A DNA stretch of 9,459 bases from NCBI GenBank assembly GCA_016219235.1, contig JACRBO010000597.1:1-9459 (forward strand), given 5' to 3'. The notes under the pieces were generated by a model. It was not told where the DNA came from. It did no database searches and was given only the letters and a program-made list of their open reading frames with translations. The position numbers were made by a program, and so were the translations under genes. Source of the stretch: Chloroflexota bacterium (GTDB lineage Bacteria; Chloroflexota; Anaerolineae; Fen-1058). Of this stretch, positions 1-6,634 are shown piece by piece. Every line of letters starts with the position of its first letter. Positions within the stretch are counted from its first letter, which is position 1.

Positions 1-1
1 C

Positions 2-1615
2 GAGCCGGGTGTGTTCCGCGCACAGGCGGCCTTTGGCATCGATGCGCACGCCGACGCCTTTGCCATGCTGCGCTTGAAACCCGGCGAGAGCTGGTTGCTG
101 GACGAGATTCATCTGACCAATAAACCCCTGCTGCGCCCGGCCGAAACCGAGCCTGATCCATTGATGCTGATCTTCGGGCCGGGCGATGTGCTGGGCCTGC
201 CGCTGCTGGCGCATGGTGAATTGATTGGCACTATGTGGATCGGCGCGTCGCCCGATCAACTGCTCAGCCGTCGCAAAGCGGCTTTGATCGGCGGAATCGC
301 CAATCAGGCGGCGATGGCGATCGAAAGCGCGCAGCTTGGCATCGCCCAACGCGAAGAGGCGTGGGTCAGTACGGCGCTGTTGCAGGTGGCGGAAGCCGTC
401 GGCTCGCAAACGGACCTCGACGAGATTCTGGGCACCATCGTGCGGCTGACACCGTTACTCATGGGCGTGGAGCGCTGCCTGGTGCTGTTGTGTGATCACG
501 AGCGGCGCACGTATATTCCCGGCCAGGCGTTTGGTTTGTCGCACGCAGCGCAAGCCGAATTTGCCGCGTTGCGTTTGCCGGTGGAAGCGTGGCCGTTAGG
601 CAACGACGATCGATCGGATAACGGCAACCGCACGGCCACCCAACGCACCGCGACAGGTCGCGCCGCACCCGATGAGCTGGTCACCGCCCTCCAACTCGAT
701 CAGCCCGTGGCGCTGTCGCTGCGAGCGCGCAATCAGATCGTGGGGGCGCTGATCGTCGATCGGGGCGCGGCTGATCTGCTGACTAATCAACGACGCTTGA
801 ACATCCTCAGCGGCATCGCCAATCAAACCGCCATCGCCATCGAGAATGTGCGCTTGATTACCGAGCTTGCCACACAACGGTTGCTGGAAAAAGAACTGGA
901 CGTGGCGCGCGAAATTCAAAAGAGTTTTTTGCCTGAGTGCTGCCCGGTCGTGCCAGGTTATCAGTTGTCGGCCTATTGGAAATCGGCGCGGCGCGTGGGC
1001 GGTGACTTCTATGACTTCATGCCGCTGGCGAATGGCAACCTGGGCATCGTCGTGGCGGATGTGGCCGACAAGGGCGTGCCCGCCGCGCTGTTTATGGCGT
1101 TGAGCCGCACGCTGGTACGCGCCACCGCGATGGGCGGCCGCACGCCCGCCGATGCGTTGCGCCGCACCAACGAGTTGATTTTGTCCGATGCCCGATCGGA
1201 TTTGTTTGTGACCGCGTTTTACGGCGTGCTCGATCCGCGCCGCGCGACGTTCACGTATGCCAATGCGGGACACAATCCGCCGATCTGGTTACGCGCCCGA
1301 TCGGGCCGCGCCTACTACCTGAATTTGCCCGGCATTGCGCTGGGCGTCATCCCGGAAGTGAATTTGCGCGAAGAGACGATCGCGCTGGGCGCGGGTGATG
1401 TGCTGGCGCTATACACCGATGGCGTGACCGAGGCGTTGAATGATCAAGACGAAGAGTTTGGCGTGCCGCGCCTGGAGCAGGTGATCCGCGAGAATCTGGC
1501 GCGCTCGGCCGACGACATCGTGGCGGCGATTCAGCAGGCAGTGGATGCGTTTACGGGTGACGTGCTGCCGTTTGATGATGTGACGCTGGTGATTTTGAAG
1601 CGTGTAGTAGAGTGA
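2..1615 (+). CDS. GAF-GAF-SpoIIE/PP2C serine phosphatase (5' partial)
   Basis: The protein is a cytoplasmic sensor-phosphatase of the RsbU/SpoIIE type, which in characterised relatives dephosphorylates an anti-sigma-antagonist protein and so tunes a partner-switching pathway. The frame is open to the left edge, so the GTG at 11 is probably internal and the N-terminus is missing. Visible order: the end of a first GAF domain (to about nt 345), a second GAF domain (about 350-870), a helical linker (about 860-940) ending in the typical REIQKSFLP, then the PP2C/SpoIIE domain. Metal-binding and core motifs are intact: GGDFYD at 998-1015, VADVADKG at 1052-1075, ANAGHNPP at 1259-1282, YTDGVTEA at 1412-1435 and DDVTLV at 1574-1591. 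The conserved Asp residues imply an active Mn/Mg-dependent phosphatase. No anti-sigma or antagonist gene lies in the window, so the substrate is unknown. The next gene is convergent. Confidence 0.95.
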   Translation, partial: EPGVFRAQAAFGIDAHADAFAMLRLKPGESWLLDEIHLTNKPLLRPAETEPDPLMLIFGPGDVLGLPLLAHGELIGTMWIGASPDQLLSRRKAALIGGIANQAAMAIESAQLGIAQREEAWVSTALLQVAEAVGSQTDLDEILGTIVRLTPLLMGVERCLVLLCDHERRTYIPGQAFGLSHAAQAEFAALRLPVEAWPLGNDDRSDNGNRTATQRTATGRAAPDELVTALQLDQPVALSLRARNQIVGALIVDRGAADLLTNQRRLNILSGIANQTAIAIENVRLITELATQRLLEKELDVAREIQKSFLPECCPVVPGYQLSAYWKSARRVGGDFYDFMPLANGNLGIVVADVADKGVPAALFMALSRTLVRATAMGGRTPADALRRTNELILSDARSDLFVTAFYGVLDPRRATFTYANAGHNPPIWLRARSGRAYYLNLPGIALGVIPEVNLREETIALGAGDVLALYTDGVTEALNDQDEEFGVPRLEQVIRENLARSADDIVAAIQQAVDAFTGDVLPFDDVTLVILKRVVE

Positions 1616-1638
1616 TGAGTAACGAGTGACGAGTGAAT
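1611..1638. repeat. Degenerate heptanucleotide tandem repeat
   Basis: Four adjacent 7-nt units read agtgatg, agtaacg, agtgacg and agtgaat. The first unit contains the stop codon of the phosphatase gene (TGA at 1613-1615). This looks like simple-sequence expansion at the gene end; no function is visible. Confidence 0.6.
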
Positions 1639-1657
1639 TGATCCACGCACACACACT

Positions 1658-1688
1658 TGCACCCACTGCGTGGGCGCAGTGCGGTGTG
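1658..1688. terminator. Hairpin between convergent genes, possible terminator
   Basis: CACTGCG (1664-1670) and CGCAGTG (1675-1681) form a perfect 7-bp stem with a TGGG loop. After a one-base bulge it extends by pairing of about 1660-1663 with 1683-1686. It lies between the convergent phosphatase and beta-lactamase-fold genes and could stop transcripts from both sides, but there is no clear T-run on either strand, so the terminator role is inferred. Confidence 0.4.
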
Positions 1689-1705
1689 CGGTGCAGTGCT
1701 CCCGT
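1687..1705 (+). repeat. 19-nt dispersed repeat, copy 1
   Basis: The string tgcggtgcagtgctcccgt occurs here and again, identically, at 5783-5801 inside the displaced tRNA fragment. The surrounding bases differ between the copies. This copy is followed by an 8-bp inverted pair, ttcacacg at about 1705-1712 and cgtgtgaa at about 1746-1753, so it may belong to a larger intergenic repeat of about 110 bp. Confidence 0.7.
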
Positions 1706-1768
1706 TCACACGAATCTTCGCTAATCTTTTTCATTGGTGTTGATGCGTGTGAATCCGCGGATCGCTTT

Positions 1769-3178
1769 TCATTTGGGATTGAAGTAGTTGTAGGTCGCCT
1801 TTGCCAGATCGTTGAAGATGGGATTAACCCCGTTCCAGTCCAACTCGCGGCCCTCGGCACTGAGGAAGACCACCAGTACGTAATCGCCGCCCGGTGAGGT
1901 GACCAGTGCCGCATCAGCGCGCGCGCTGGCGGTGCCGCCCGGCCGATGGAGCACCTCGTTCGCATCGGGCACACCACCACGCAGCAGCGACGGCACATCC
2001 GCCGGTGAATGCTGCGCCAGTTCGTCCAGCAGCGCGGCGCACTTCTCCGGCGTAAAGGCATCCGCAAAGGCGACCAGCAACGCCCCCCCGCCCTGTCGGC
2101 ACTGATACACCATCTCCAACAACACACCGATCTCGGCGGGCGTGGTTTGAATGACGGCCTCAACCGGCAGCGTGGCCGAAACCGGCGGCGTAAACGGCTG
2201 AGGCAGGCGTGTGGCCTTCAGGCCCAGCGCCGTCATCGAGGCCGTGACTTTGTTTGCGCCGGCCGCCGCATCGCCATTGCCCAGGATCGTCAGTACTTCA
2301 TCGGCCGGGGCAGTACTCGCTTCTGTGCGCAGCGTCGTCGTCATCCACTGCGTCAGCGCTGCCGGCCACGGCGATTCATACTGGCGATACGCCTCAATCA
2401 GCATCGGCAGTTTCAGCACGCCCCCGCCCGCATACGGTGTGTTCGCATTGAGGCTGAGCTCGCCGCCGGTGCGCAAATCCTTGACGAAAATTCCCGCCGC
2501 GCCGTCAAACGTGGTGAGCCGCGCCTGAAACAGGCGCGAGAGTTGATCGAGCGTGATCGGCGGAGCCGGCTGATCGTCGACGATCAGATCGACAGTGCGC
2601 TCAGCCGCCGACTGCAACGCCGTCTCGATCGGTGCGATCGACGCGACGATGTTGAGCTGATAACCAGGCTGCCCGGCTTGCAGCGTCATCGTCGAGGTGA
2701 CGGGCTGCGGAGGCAGCGCGGGCCGATCGAAGCGCGTGGCGAGGGCGGCCAGTTCGGCGCGCAAGCGCTCATCGGAGTAACCGATCACAGCGGGCACATC
2801 TCGCGCTGCCGGCGGCTGGAAAAACAGATGGCGAATGAAGTCCGTCAACGCGGCGCTTTGATACCGCGCCTCACGCGCCACGCGCATCGTTTCCGTCACA
2901 TCGACCGTATAACTAATGACGGTGGGTTGCAGTTCGACAGTGTCCGACAAATAATGCAAGCGGACGGGCTTATCTTGCAGATCGATCTGCACCTGCGCCA
3001 CGGCCGCATCGATCGGCTGATCCGGGTACGTCTGCCCGCCGATGGTCCAGGTGGCGGGCACACGGCCCAGCGACAACTGAAACGTCACGAACTGCACCAG
3101 CACGTAACCGACGACGGCCAGCACGCCGATCACTTGCCATGGGCGCGACGAGGTTTGACGACGACGATAGAGACGCAT
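1769..3178 (-). CDS. Exported beta-lactamase-fold protein, catalytic motifs eroded
   Basis: Predicted 469-aa membrane-anchored extracytoplasmic protein. After a basic N-terminus, one hydrophobic helix (residues 15-36) acts as an uncleaved signal or anchor. Residues 40-225 resemble the peptidoglycan-binding-like modules often placed before VanW, YkuD or beta-lactamase-like domains. Residues 225-466 match the class A serine hydrolase/beta-lactamase fold (VKDLRTGGELSLN, then KLPMLIEAYR). The nucleophile motif SxxK reads G253-V-L-K256, so Ser is replaced by Gly. The SDN region reads GNGDAAAGAN (300-309), and the KTG region reads HRPGGT (411-416). It is therefore probably a non-catalytic binding or scaffold protein. 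The start chosen is the ATG at 3178, one base after the stop of the upstream propeller gene (TGACATG), which implies translational coupling. A longer start at 3253 would overlap that gene by over 70 bp and is unlikely. It is the second gene of a two-gene operon. Confidence 0.9.
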   Translation of the reverse strand: MRLYRRRQTSSRPWQVIGVLAVVGYVLVQFVTFQLSLGRVPATWTIGGQTYPDQPIDAAVAQVQIDLQDKPVRLHYLSDTVELQPTVISYTVDVTETMRVAREARYQSAALTDFIRHLFFQPPAARDVPAVIGYSDERLRAELAALATRFDRPALPPQPVTSTMTLQAGQPGYQLNIVASIAPIETALQSAAERTVDLIVDDQPAPPITLDQLSRLFQARLTTFDGAAGIFVKDLRTGGELSLNANTPYAGGGVLKLPMLIEAYRQYESPWPAALTQWMTTTLRTEASTAPADEVLTILGNGDAAAGANKVTASMTALGLKATRLPQPFTPPVSATLPVEAVIQTTPAEIGVLLEMVYQCRQGGGALLVAFADAFTPEKCAALLDELAQHSPADVPSLLRGGVPDANEVLHRPGGTASARADAALVTSPGGDYVLVVFLSAEGRELDWNGVNPIFNDLAKATYNYFNPK

Positions 3179-3179
3179 G

Positions 3180-4541
3180 TCACCGCCACGACCAGATCGC
3201 AAAATCGCCAGGGCCGATGTACCTGGCCGGCGAATCGGGCGCTTGCGTATCAATCACGTACACGCCATCTGATCCACCAAACGGCGTGCCGGTGTAGACC
3301 AGCGAACGGCTGTCGGGCGACCACACCGCGATCGATTGCGCGAACTGATCGAAGTATTGAATGAGATACAAGAACGATTCGTTCGGCTCAAACGTCGTCA
3401 AGACTTGATGCTCATTGGTGCCGACATCGATCACATGCCAGGTCACTTGCAGTGAGCGCGCCTGCGCTGCCAATCCGCCCGCCCGCCCAACCGGCCCCGG
3501 CGCGACTAACGTCCCGGTCAGGTGGGCCAGGTAACGCCCATCGGGTGACCAGAAAAACGCCAGCACGTCCCCGCGCTCGATCACTTTGGCTTGTGTGCCA
3601 TCGCGCTTGACTACCGTGAGTTTCTCAAACAGAAAACTATCCAGTGAATTCAAGGCATAGGCGATGTATTCGCCAGTGGGCGAACCGCTAAAGGTGATGC
3701 CATTCTCGAAGGCGGCCAGCGTCTTGGAGTCCTGGCTCGTCTGACTGATGAGCGAACTATCCACGCTGCCGCGCCGCGCATAGATTTGCAGGTCAGCGGT
3801 AGCCCATAGTGGCGCCTGAAATTCAGCGGGCGAAGTATCGATAGTCGTGGGTTGATCGTCGCCCAGTCGATACGTACCGATGAAGGCGTCGCGCGCCGTG
3901 CCGCCGACGTGCAGCAACAACGCCTGACCATCCGGCGACCACGAGGCGTAATTGGGCTGGCCCTTCGCCACCGATTGCGCCGAATCGGCCTGATCGAGCG
4001 CGGCCACTTGCATATCCAACCCATCCGTCGTATCCGCGATCAAGAAGGCAATGTGTCCGTCATCGGGCGCACCGTTGAGGTAGAACGGCACCTTCACGCG
4101 ATCGGCCTCGAACAGCGTCAACGCTTCGCTGCCATCCGGCCTGACGCTGATCAACTGGCTGTTCGCTCCCACGGTCTGCGCGTACACCAGCCGACTGCCA
4201 TCGCGTGTCCAGATCAACGCGCCCGTGGGCACCTCGCCGCGTGGCTCGATGGCGACTTGATTTTGTCCGTCGGGATCGATCGTATATAGGCGCTCACCAT
4301 CGATCACGGCTAAACGATTGCGCGCGCCATCACTGGTCGCAGCCTCAACAGGCGCAGCGGGATCAATCGGCGTGGGAGTAGCCGCTACTGTGGGCAGTGG
4401 CGGCGTCACAGACGCCGCACTCAACTGGCCGAACTGCCAGACGATCAGCGCGATGACACCGGTAACGATGAGACCGATGGCGACGATGATCAAGATCAAC
4501 GGCAGGCGCGAGCTGGGTGAAGAGGGCGGATCGATTTGCAT
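3180..4541 (-). CDS. Membrane-anchored PD40/TolB-like beta-propeller protein
   Basis: Predicted 453-aa protein with a short cytoplasmic N-terminus rich in Pro and Ser, one transmembrane helix (about residues 13-36), a Pro/Thr-rich spacer (about 44-70) and an extracytoplasmic repeat domain to the C-terminus. The repeats carry the PD40-type turn with its following strand: WTRDGSRLVYA, WSPDGQALLLH, GSPTGEYIAYA, WSPDGRYLAHL and WSPDSRSLVYT. This predicts a six- or seven-blade propeller of the TolB/WD40-like class, which usually binds proteins or glycans rather than catalysing a reaction. No lipobox is seen. I chose the ATG at 4541, not the in-frame ATG at 4613, because an extended -10 element sits 6 nt upstream of 4541 and the longer form would run through it. 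The gene is divergent from tRNA-Pro and is the first gene of an operon with the beta-lactamase-fold protein. Partner and function are unknown. Confidence 0.9.
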   Translation of the reverse strand: MQIDPPSSPSSRLPLILIIVAIGLIVTGVIALIVWQFGQLSAASVTPPLPTVAATPTPIDPAAPVEAATSDGARNRLAVIDGERLYTIDPDGQNQVAIEPRGEVPTGALIWTRDGSRLVYAQTVGANSQLISVRPDGSEALTLFEADRVKVPFYLNGAPDDGHIAFLIADTTDGLDMQVAALDQADSAQSVAKGQPNYASWSPDGQALLLHVGGTARDAFIGTYRLGDDQPTTIDTSPAEFQAPLWATADLQIYARRGSVDSSLISQTSQDSKTLAAFENGITFSGSPTGEYIAYALNSLDSFLFEKLTVVKRDGTQAKVIERGDVLAFFWSPDGRYLAHLTGTLVAPGPVGRAGGLAAQARSLQVTWHVIDVGTNEHQVLTTFEPNESFLYLIQYFDQFAQSIAVWSPDSRSLVYTGTPFGGSDGVYVIDTQAPDSPARYIGPGDFAIWSWR

Positions 4542-4547
4542 GCAAGG

Positions 4548-4556
4548 ATTATACCA
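4548..4556 (-). promoter_or_regulatory. Extended -10 promoter of the propeller operon, leaderless start
   Basis: Read on the minus strand this is TGGTATAAT, a TGn extended -10 with a perfect hexamer. Only six bases (ccttgc) separate it from the ATG at 4541, so initiation about 7 nt downstream would begin at the A of the start codon. No good -35 hexamer lies at 16-18 bp, as is common with extended -10 promoters. No Shine-Dalgarno is possible on such a transcript. Confidence 0.6.
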
Positions 4557-4606
4557 AACGCAGGCGCTATGCTCGCGATGGATTGCCAAATCCATCGCCC
4601 AACGCC

Positions 4607-4635
4607 TTGCCAAACCCCCATCGCTCTGCTATAAT
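4607..4635 (+). promoter_or_regulatory. Promoter of tRNA-Pro
   Basis: TTGCCA (4607-4612), a 17-bp spacer, then TATAAT (4630-4635). The predicted start lies only a few bases before the tRNA 5' end at 4646, giving a very short leader. It faces away from the propeller operon promoter. Confidence 0.85.
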
Positions 4636-4645
4636 GCGCGGCGTT

Positions 4646-4724
<79 letters not shown>

Positions 4725-4726
4725 AG

Positions 4727-4776
4727 ACTGCTCGTGATGGCACACAATGCCACATCACGGGCGGTTTTGTTTTCCG
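4727..4776 (+). terminator. Intrinsic terminator of tRNA-Pro
   Basis: The arms ACTGC-t-CGTGATG-GCA (4727-4741) and TGC-ca-CATCACG-g-GCGGT (from about 4748 to 4765) form a long hairpin with two small interruptions and a cacaa loop. It is followed by tttgttttcc. It lies inside the inferred islet, so the tRNA now uses a terminator brought by the insertion. Confidence 0.8.
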
Positions 4777-4836
4777 TGGCGCTACCCGCAAAACGGAACG
4801 TTCGGACTATTGCATCTTTTCAAAGAGTCAGTTTAG

Positions 4837-4865
4837 TTGCCCCTCACGGACAAAAATCGTATAAT
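4837..4865 (+). promoter_or_regulatory. Consensus promoter of the islet gene
   Basis: TTGCCC (4837-4842), 17-bp spacer, TATAAT (4860-4865). The expected start near 4872 gives a leader of about 33 nt before the ATG at 4905. The form nearly copies that of the tRNA promoter and predicts expression without an activator. Confidence 0.85.
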
Positions 4866-4904
4866 CGATAACCAGTTTGCCGATACGCCTAAACCGAGGA
4901 AGCG

Positions 4905-5672
4905 ATGACAGAGTCAACTCAAGACAAGAAGCCCTTACTAAAAAGGATTCTTCAATTCGATAGAATCGCAACGATTGTCGGTTTCATTGTTGATGTGATT
5001 ACGCTTGCCTCACTGATACTAGCACTCAACCTGAACCCCCTGACCTTGCCTCGCTTCCTATCTCCCGGACTTGCCTTAGGTATTTGGGTCATTGCATGCT
5101 ATACGTATCTGGCTTACGTTCATTATTACTGGGAGAAAAATCGTAAACAAAAGCGGTTTCGAAACCAATTTAGTCAATTCTTGCTCCGCGATTTGATACG
5201 GGAATTCCGTAGCCCCGCAGCCCTGTTCCCCGCAATTGTGTTAGCAGTTTTATTTGTTGCCGTCCTTTCGCTTGACACGGCCCTATCAACCATCGCACTC
5301 ATTGCCGGTATCGTTTTGTGTATCGTCGGCCCGTTTGCACTCGCAATCAGAAGTGATAGTGACACAGACGAAAAGAAGGCAAAGCGCTTCGCAGAAGAAA
5401 ATTGGGCATTCGTAAAAAAACGAGTTAAGCAAGAGTTGTCTACTAAGGCATGGATTGATTGTAATGATTTGAGCGACATTGCCTTGACATGGAAAGTCGA
5501 TAACCGCGCGATGCAGTACGTCTTAGCCAAATATGCAGCGGAAAATGCTCTCTCAACGAGATATGGTGGTGTATATAAGAAGGGTGATGACGGAAAGGGA
5601 ACACTTGTAAGTGGTAGTGCAAAGGTATTGATTAACTTACAAAATCTTGATAGAACGAAATTTTTTTATTGA
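4905..5672 (+). CDS. Four-helix membrane protein of the tRNA islet, function unknown
   Basis: I do not recognise a family for this 255-aa protein. It has a charged N-terminus, four predicted membrane helices in two hairpins (about 21-42, 54-76, 104-123, 126-148), a basic loop rich in Lys, Arg and Phe between the hairpins (77-103), and a soluble C-terminal half. Residues 155-180 are a charged helix. Residues 180-235 (WIDCNDLSDIALTWKVDN... then RYGGVYKK) look like a helical bundle followed by a turn, possibly winged-helix-like; that is a guess from pattern only. Both ends should face the cytoplasm. GAGGAAG at 4896-4902 is a well-placed ribosome-binding site and fixes the start. Codon use is AT-richer than in all neighbours, which points to transfer. 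It is the only cargo of the islet; accessory roles such as phage defence or envelope stress are possible but unsupported. Confidence 0.88.
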   Translation: MTESTQDKKPLLKRILQFDRIATIVGFIVDVITLASLILALNLNPLTLPRFLSPGLALGIWVIACYTYLAYVHYYWEKNRKQKRFRNQFSQFLLRDLIREFRSPAALFPAIVLAVLFVAVLSLDTALSTIALIAGIVLCIVGPFALAIRSDSDTDEKKAKRFAEENWAFVKKRVKQELSTKAWIDCNDLSDIALTWKVDNRAMQYVLAKYAAENALSTRYGGVYKKGDDGKGTLVSGSAKVLINLQNLDRTKFFY

Positions 5673-5758
5673 AGCAAACAAGGTTGTTTCCAAAATATGA
5701 GTATACTTAGCCAACAGGCCTTCACAAAATGTATGCTGTGTAGATGTAGTTAACGTAA

Positions 5759-5812
5759 CAGGGGGTCTGAGGTTCAAACACATGCGGTGCAGTGCTCCCG
5801 TCCTCTCGCCCC
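5759..5812 (+). repeat. Displaced tRNA-Pro 3' fragment, interrupted (distal att-like end)
   Basis: Bases 5759-5778 match tRNA bases 4687-4706 with a single mismatch (T for G at tRNA position 49). Bases 5801-5812 match 4707-4718 exactly. Between them, in the T loop, sit 22 extra bases (5779-5800). Upstream of 5759 there is no similarity to the tRNA, so the 5' half is absent and no functional tRNA can form. It is best read as the old 3' end of tRNA-Pro pushed away by the islet and later damaged. Confidence 0.8.
5783..5801 (+). repeat. 19-nt dispersed repeat, copy 2, inside the tRNA fragment
   Basis: This copy is identical to 1687-1705. It makes up most of the 22-nt insertion in the T-loop of the displaced tRNA fragment; its last base is also the first base of the resumed tRNA match. 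There is no obvious target-site duplication. Confidence 0.7.
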
Positions 5813-5820
5813 AGCCAATC

Positions 5821-5860
5821 AGACCCTTTGGGTTTCAAAACCCAGAGGGTCTTCTATTAT
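5821..5860. terminator. Strong hairpin, probable former tRNA-Pro terminator
   Basis: Bases 5821-5835 pair with 5838-5852 over up to 15 positions with one G-T pair (in practice about 14 bp with a four-base loop), followed by tctattat. It lies 8 bases after the displaced tRNA fragment and before the response regulator gene. It was plausibly the terminator of tRNA-Pro before the islet arrived and now insulates the downstream operon. Confidence 0.7.
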
Positions 5861-5891
5861 CCGATCGGCTTTCATGCTATCATCCCTGCAC

Positions 5892-5924
5892 TTTAACGTG
5901 ACTCTAATCGACGCTCACTAAGAT
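5892..5924 (+). promoter_or_regulatory. Predicted promoter and operator of the response regulator gene
   Basis: Two half-sites, TTTAA (5892-5896) and TCTAA (5903-5907), are spaced 11 bp apart, the usual period for OmpR-family dimers. The second TAA begins 14 bp before a -10-like TAAGAT (5919-5924), and there is no good -35 hexamer, as expected for an activated promoter. The same layout occurs before the gene at 8245. The start codon at 5954 has only a weak GGA in Shine-Dalgarno position. Confidence 0.4.
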
Positions 5925-5953
5925 TAAGCCACATCACTCATCGGACTAAACTC

Positions 5954-6631
5954 ATGCGCCTGCTCGTCGTCGAAGATGAACGTCAAATCGCCTCGTTCCT
6001 GGAGCGCGGCTTAAAAGAAGAAGGCTACGCCGTCGATGTGGTGTACAACGGCAACGATGCCCTGGACTGGGCGGTCGCCGTGGAATACGACGCCATCGTG
6101 CTGGACGTGCTATTGCCCGGCCGCGACGGTTTCAGCGTCTGCCGCGAACTCCGCGCGCGCGGCACAACCACGCCCGTGCTCATGCTCACCGCCCGCGACG
6201 CCGTGGATGATCGCGTCAACGGTTTAGACAGCGGCGCGGATGATTACCTGGTCAAGCCCTTCGCCTTCAAGGAACTGCTGGCCCGGCTGCGCGCCGTCAC
6301 TCGTCGCCAATCCGACTCGCGCACCACCGATTTGCACCTGGCCGATCTGACGCTAAACACGCTGACCCACACCGCTCAGCGCGGCGAACGCCGCATCGAA
6401 CTGACCACCAAAGAATACAACCTGCTCGAATTTCTCATGCGCAATCCCAATCGGGTGTTGTGGCGCACGCAAATTGCCGAGCACGTGTGGAACCTGGACT
6501 TCGTGGCCGAATCCAACGTCGTCGATGTTTACATCCGCTACCTGCGCCGCAAGATCGACGATGACGCCGACCTGAAGCTCATCAAGACCGTGCGCGGCAG
6601 CGGCTATCTCATCAGCGACGCGAGCGATTAA
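5954..6631 (+). CDS. OmpR/PhoB-family response regulator
   Basis: 225-aa cytoplasmic DNA-binding regulator of full family length. The receiver domain (1-118) has the acidic pair E7/D8, phosphoacceptor D51 in IVLDVLLPGRDG, T79 and K101 in YLVKPF, all the residues needed for phosphorylation and switching. The C-terminal winged helix (about 125-222) has the usual TTKEYNLLEFLM start, recognition-helix region NVVDVYIRYLRRKID and the wing ending RGSGYLI. It is followed after 3 bases by its cognate histidine kinase, so the two are co-transcribed. Overall it resembles the CusR/QseB/MprA-like group, but the signal cannot be told from sequence. Likely targets are its own promoter and that of the small exported protein at 8245, which share a half-site pattern (inference). 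Confidence 0.97.
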   Translation: MRLLVVEDERQIASFLERGLKEEGYAVDVVYNGNDALDWAVAVEYDAIVLDVLLPGRDGFSVCRELRARGTTTPVLMLTARDAVDDRVNGLDSGADDYLVKPFAFKELLARLRAVTRRQSDSRTTDLHLADLTLNTLTHTAQRGERRIELTTKEYNLLEFLMRNPNRVLWRTQIAEHVWNLDFVAESNVVDVYIRYLRRKIDDDADLKLIKTVRGSGYLISDASD

Positions 6632-6634
6632 GCC

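Noticed and set aside
596..1273. Minus-strand frame (225 codons) opposite the phosphatase domain
   Set aside because: The opposite strand encodes intact GAF and PP2C motifs; this frame is a typical GC-rich mirror of low complexity.
3179..3253. N-terminal extension of the beta-lactamase-fold protein to the ATG at 3253
   Set aside because: It would overlap the end of the upstream gene by over 70 bp, while the ATG at 3178 follows the upstream stop by one base and directly precedes the export signal.
2009..3364. Long plus-strand frame (451 codons) opposite the beta-lactamase-fold gene
   Set aside because: Its translation is an Arg/His/Gln-rich shadow with no domain pattern, it runs over the junction of two well-supported minus-strand genes, and it has no ribosome-binding site of note.
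4542..4613. N-terminal extension of the propeller protein to the ATG at 4613
   Set aside because: It runs through the extended -10 element and into the tRNA promoter, and adds a segment unlike a signal sequence.
5759..5814. A second tRNA gene
   Set aside because: Only the 3' arm sequence is present, interrupted by 22 bases, with no acceptor 5' strand, D arm or anticodon loop.
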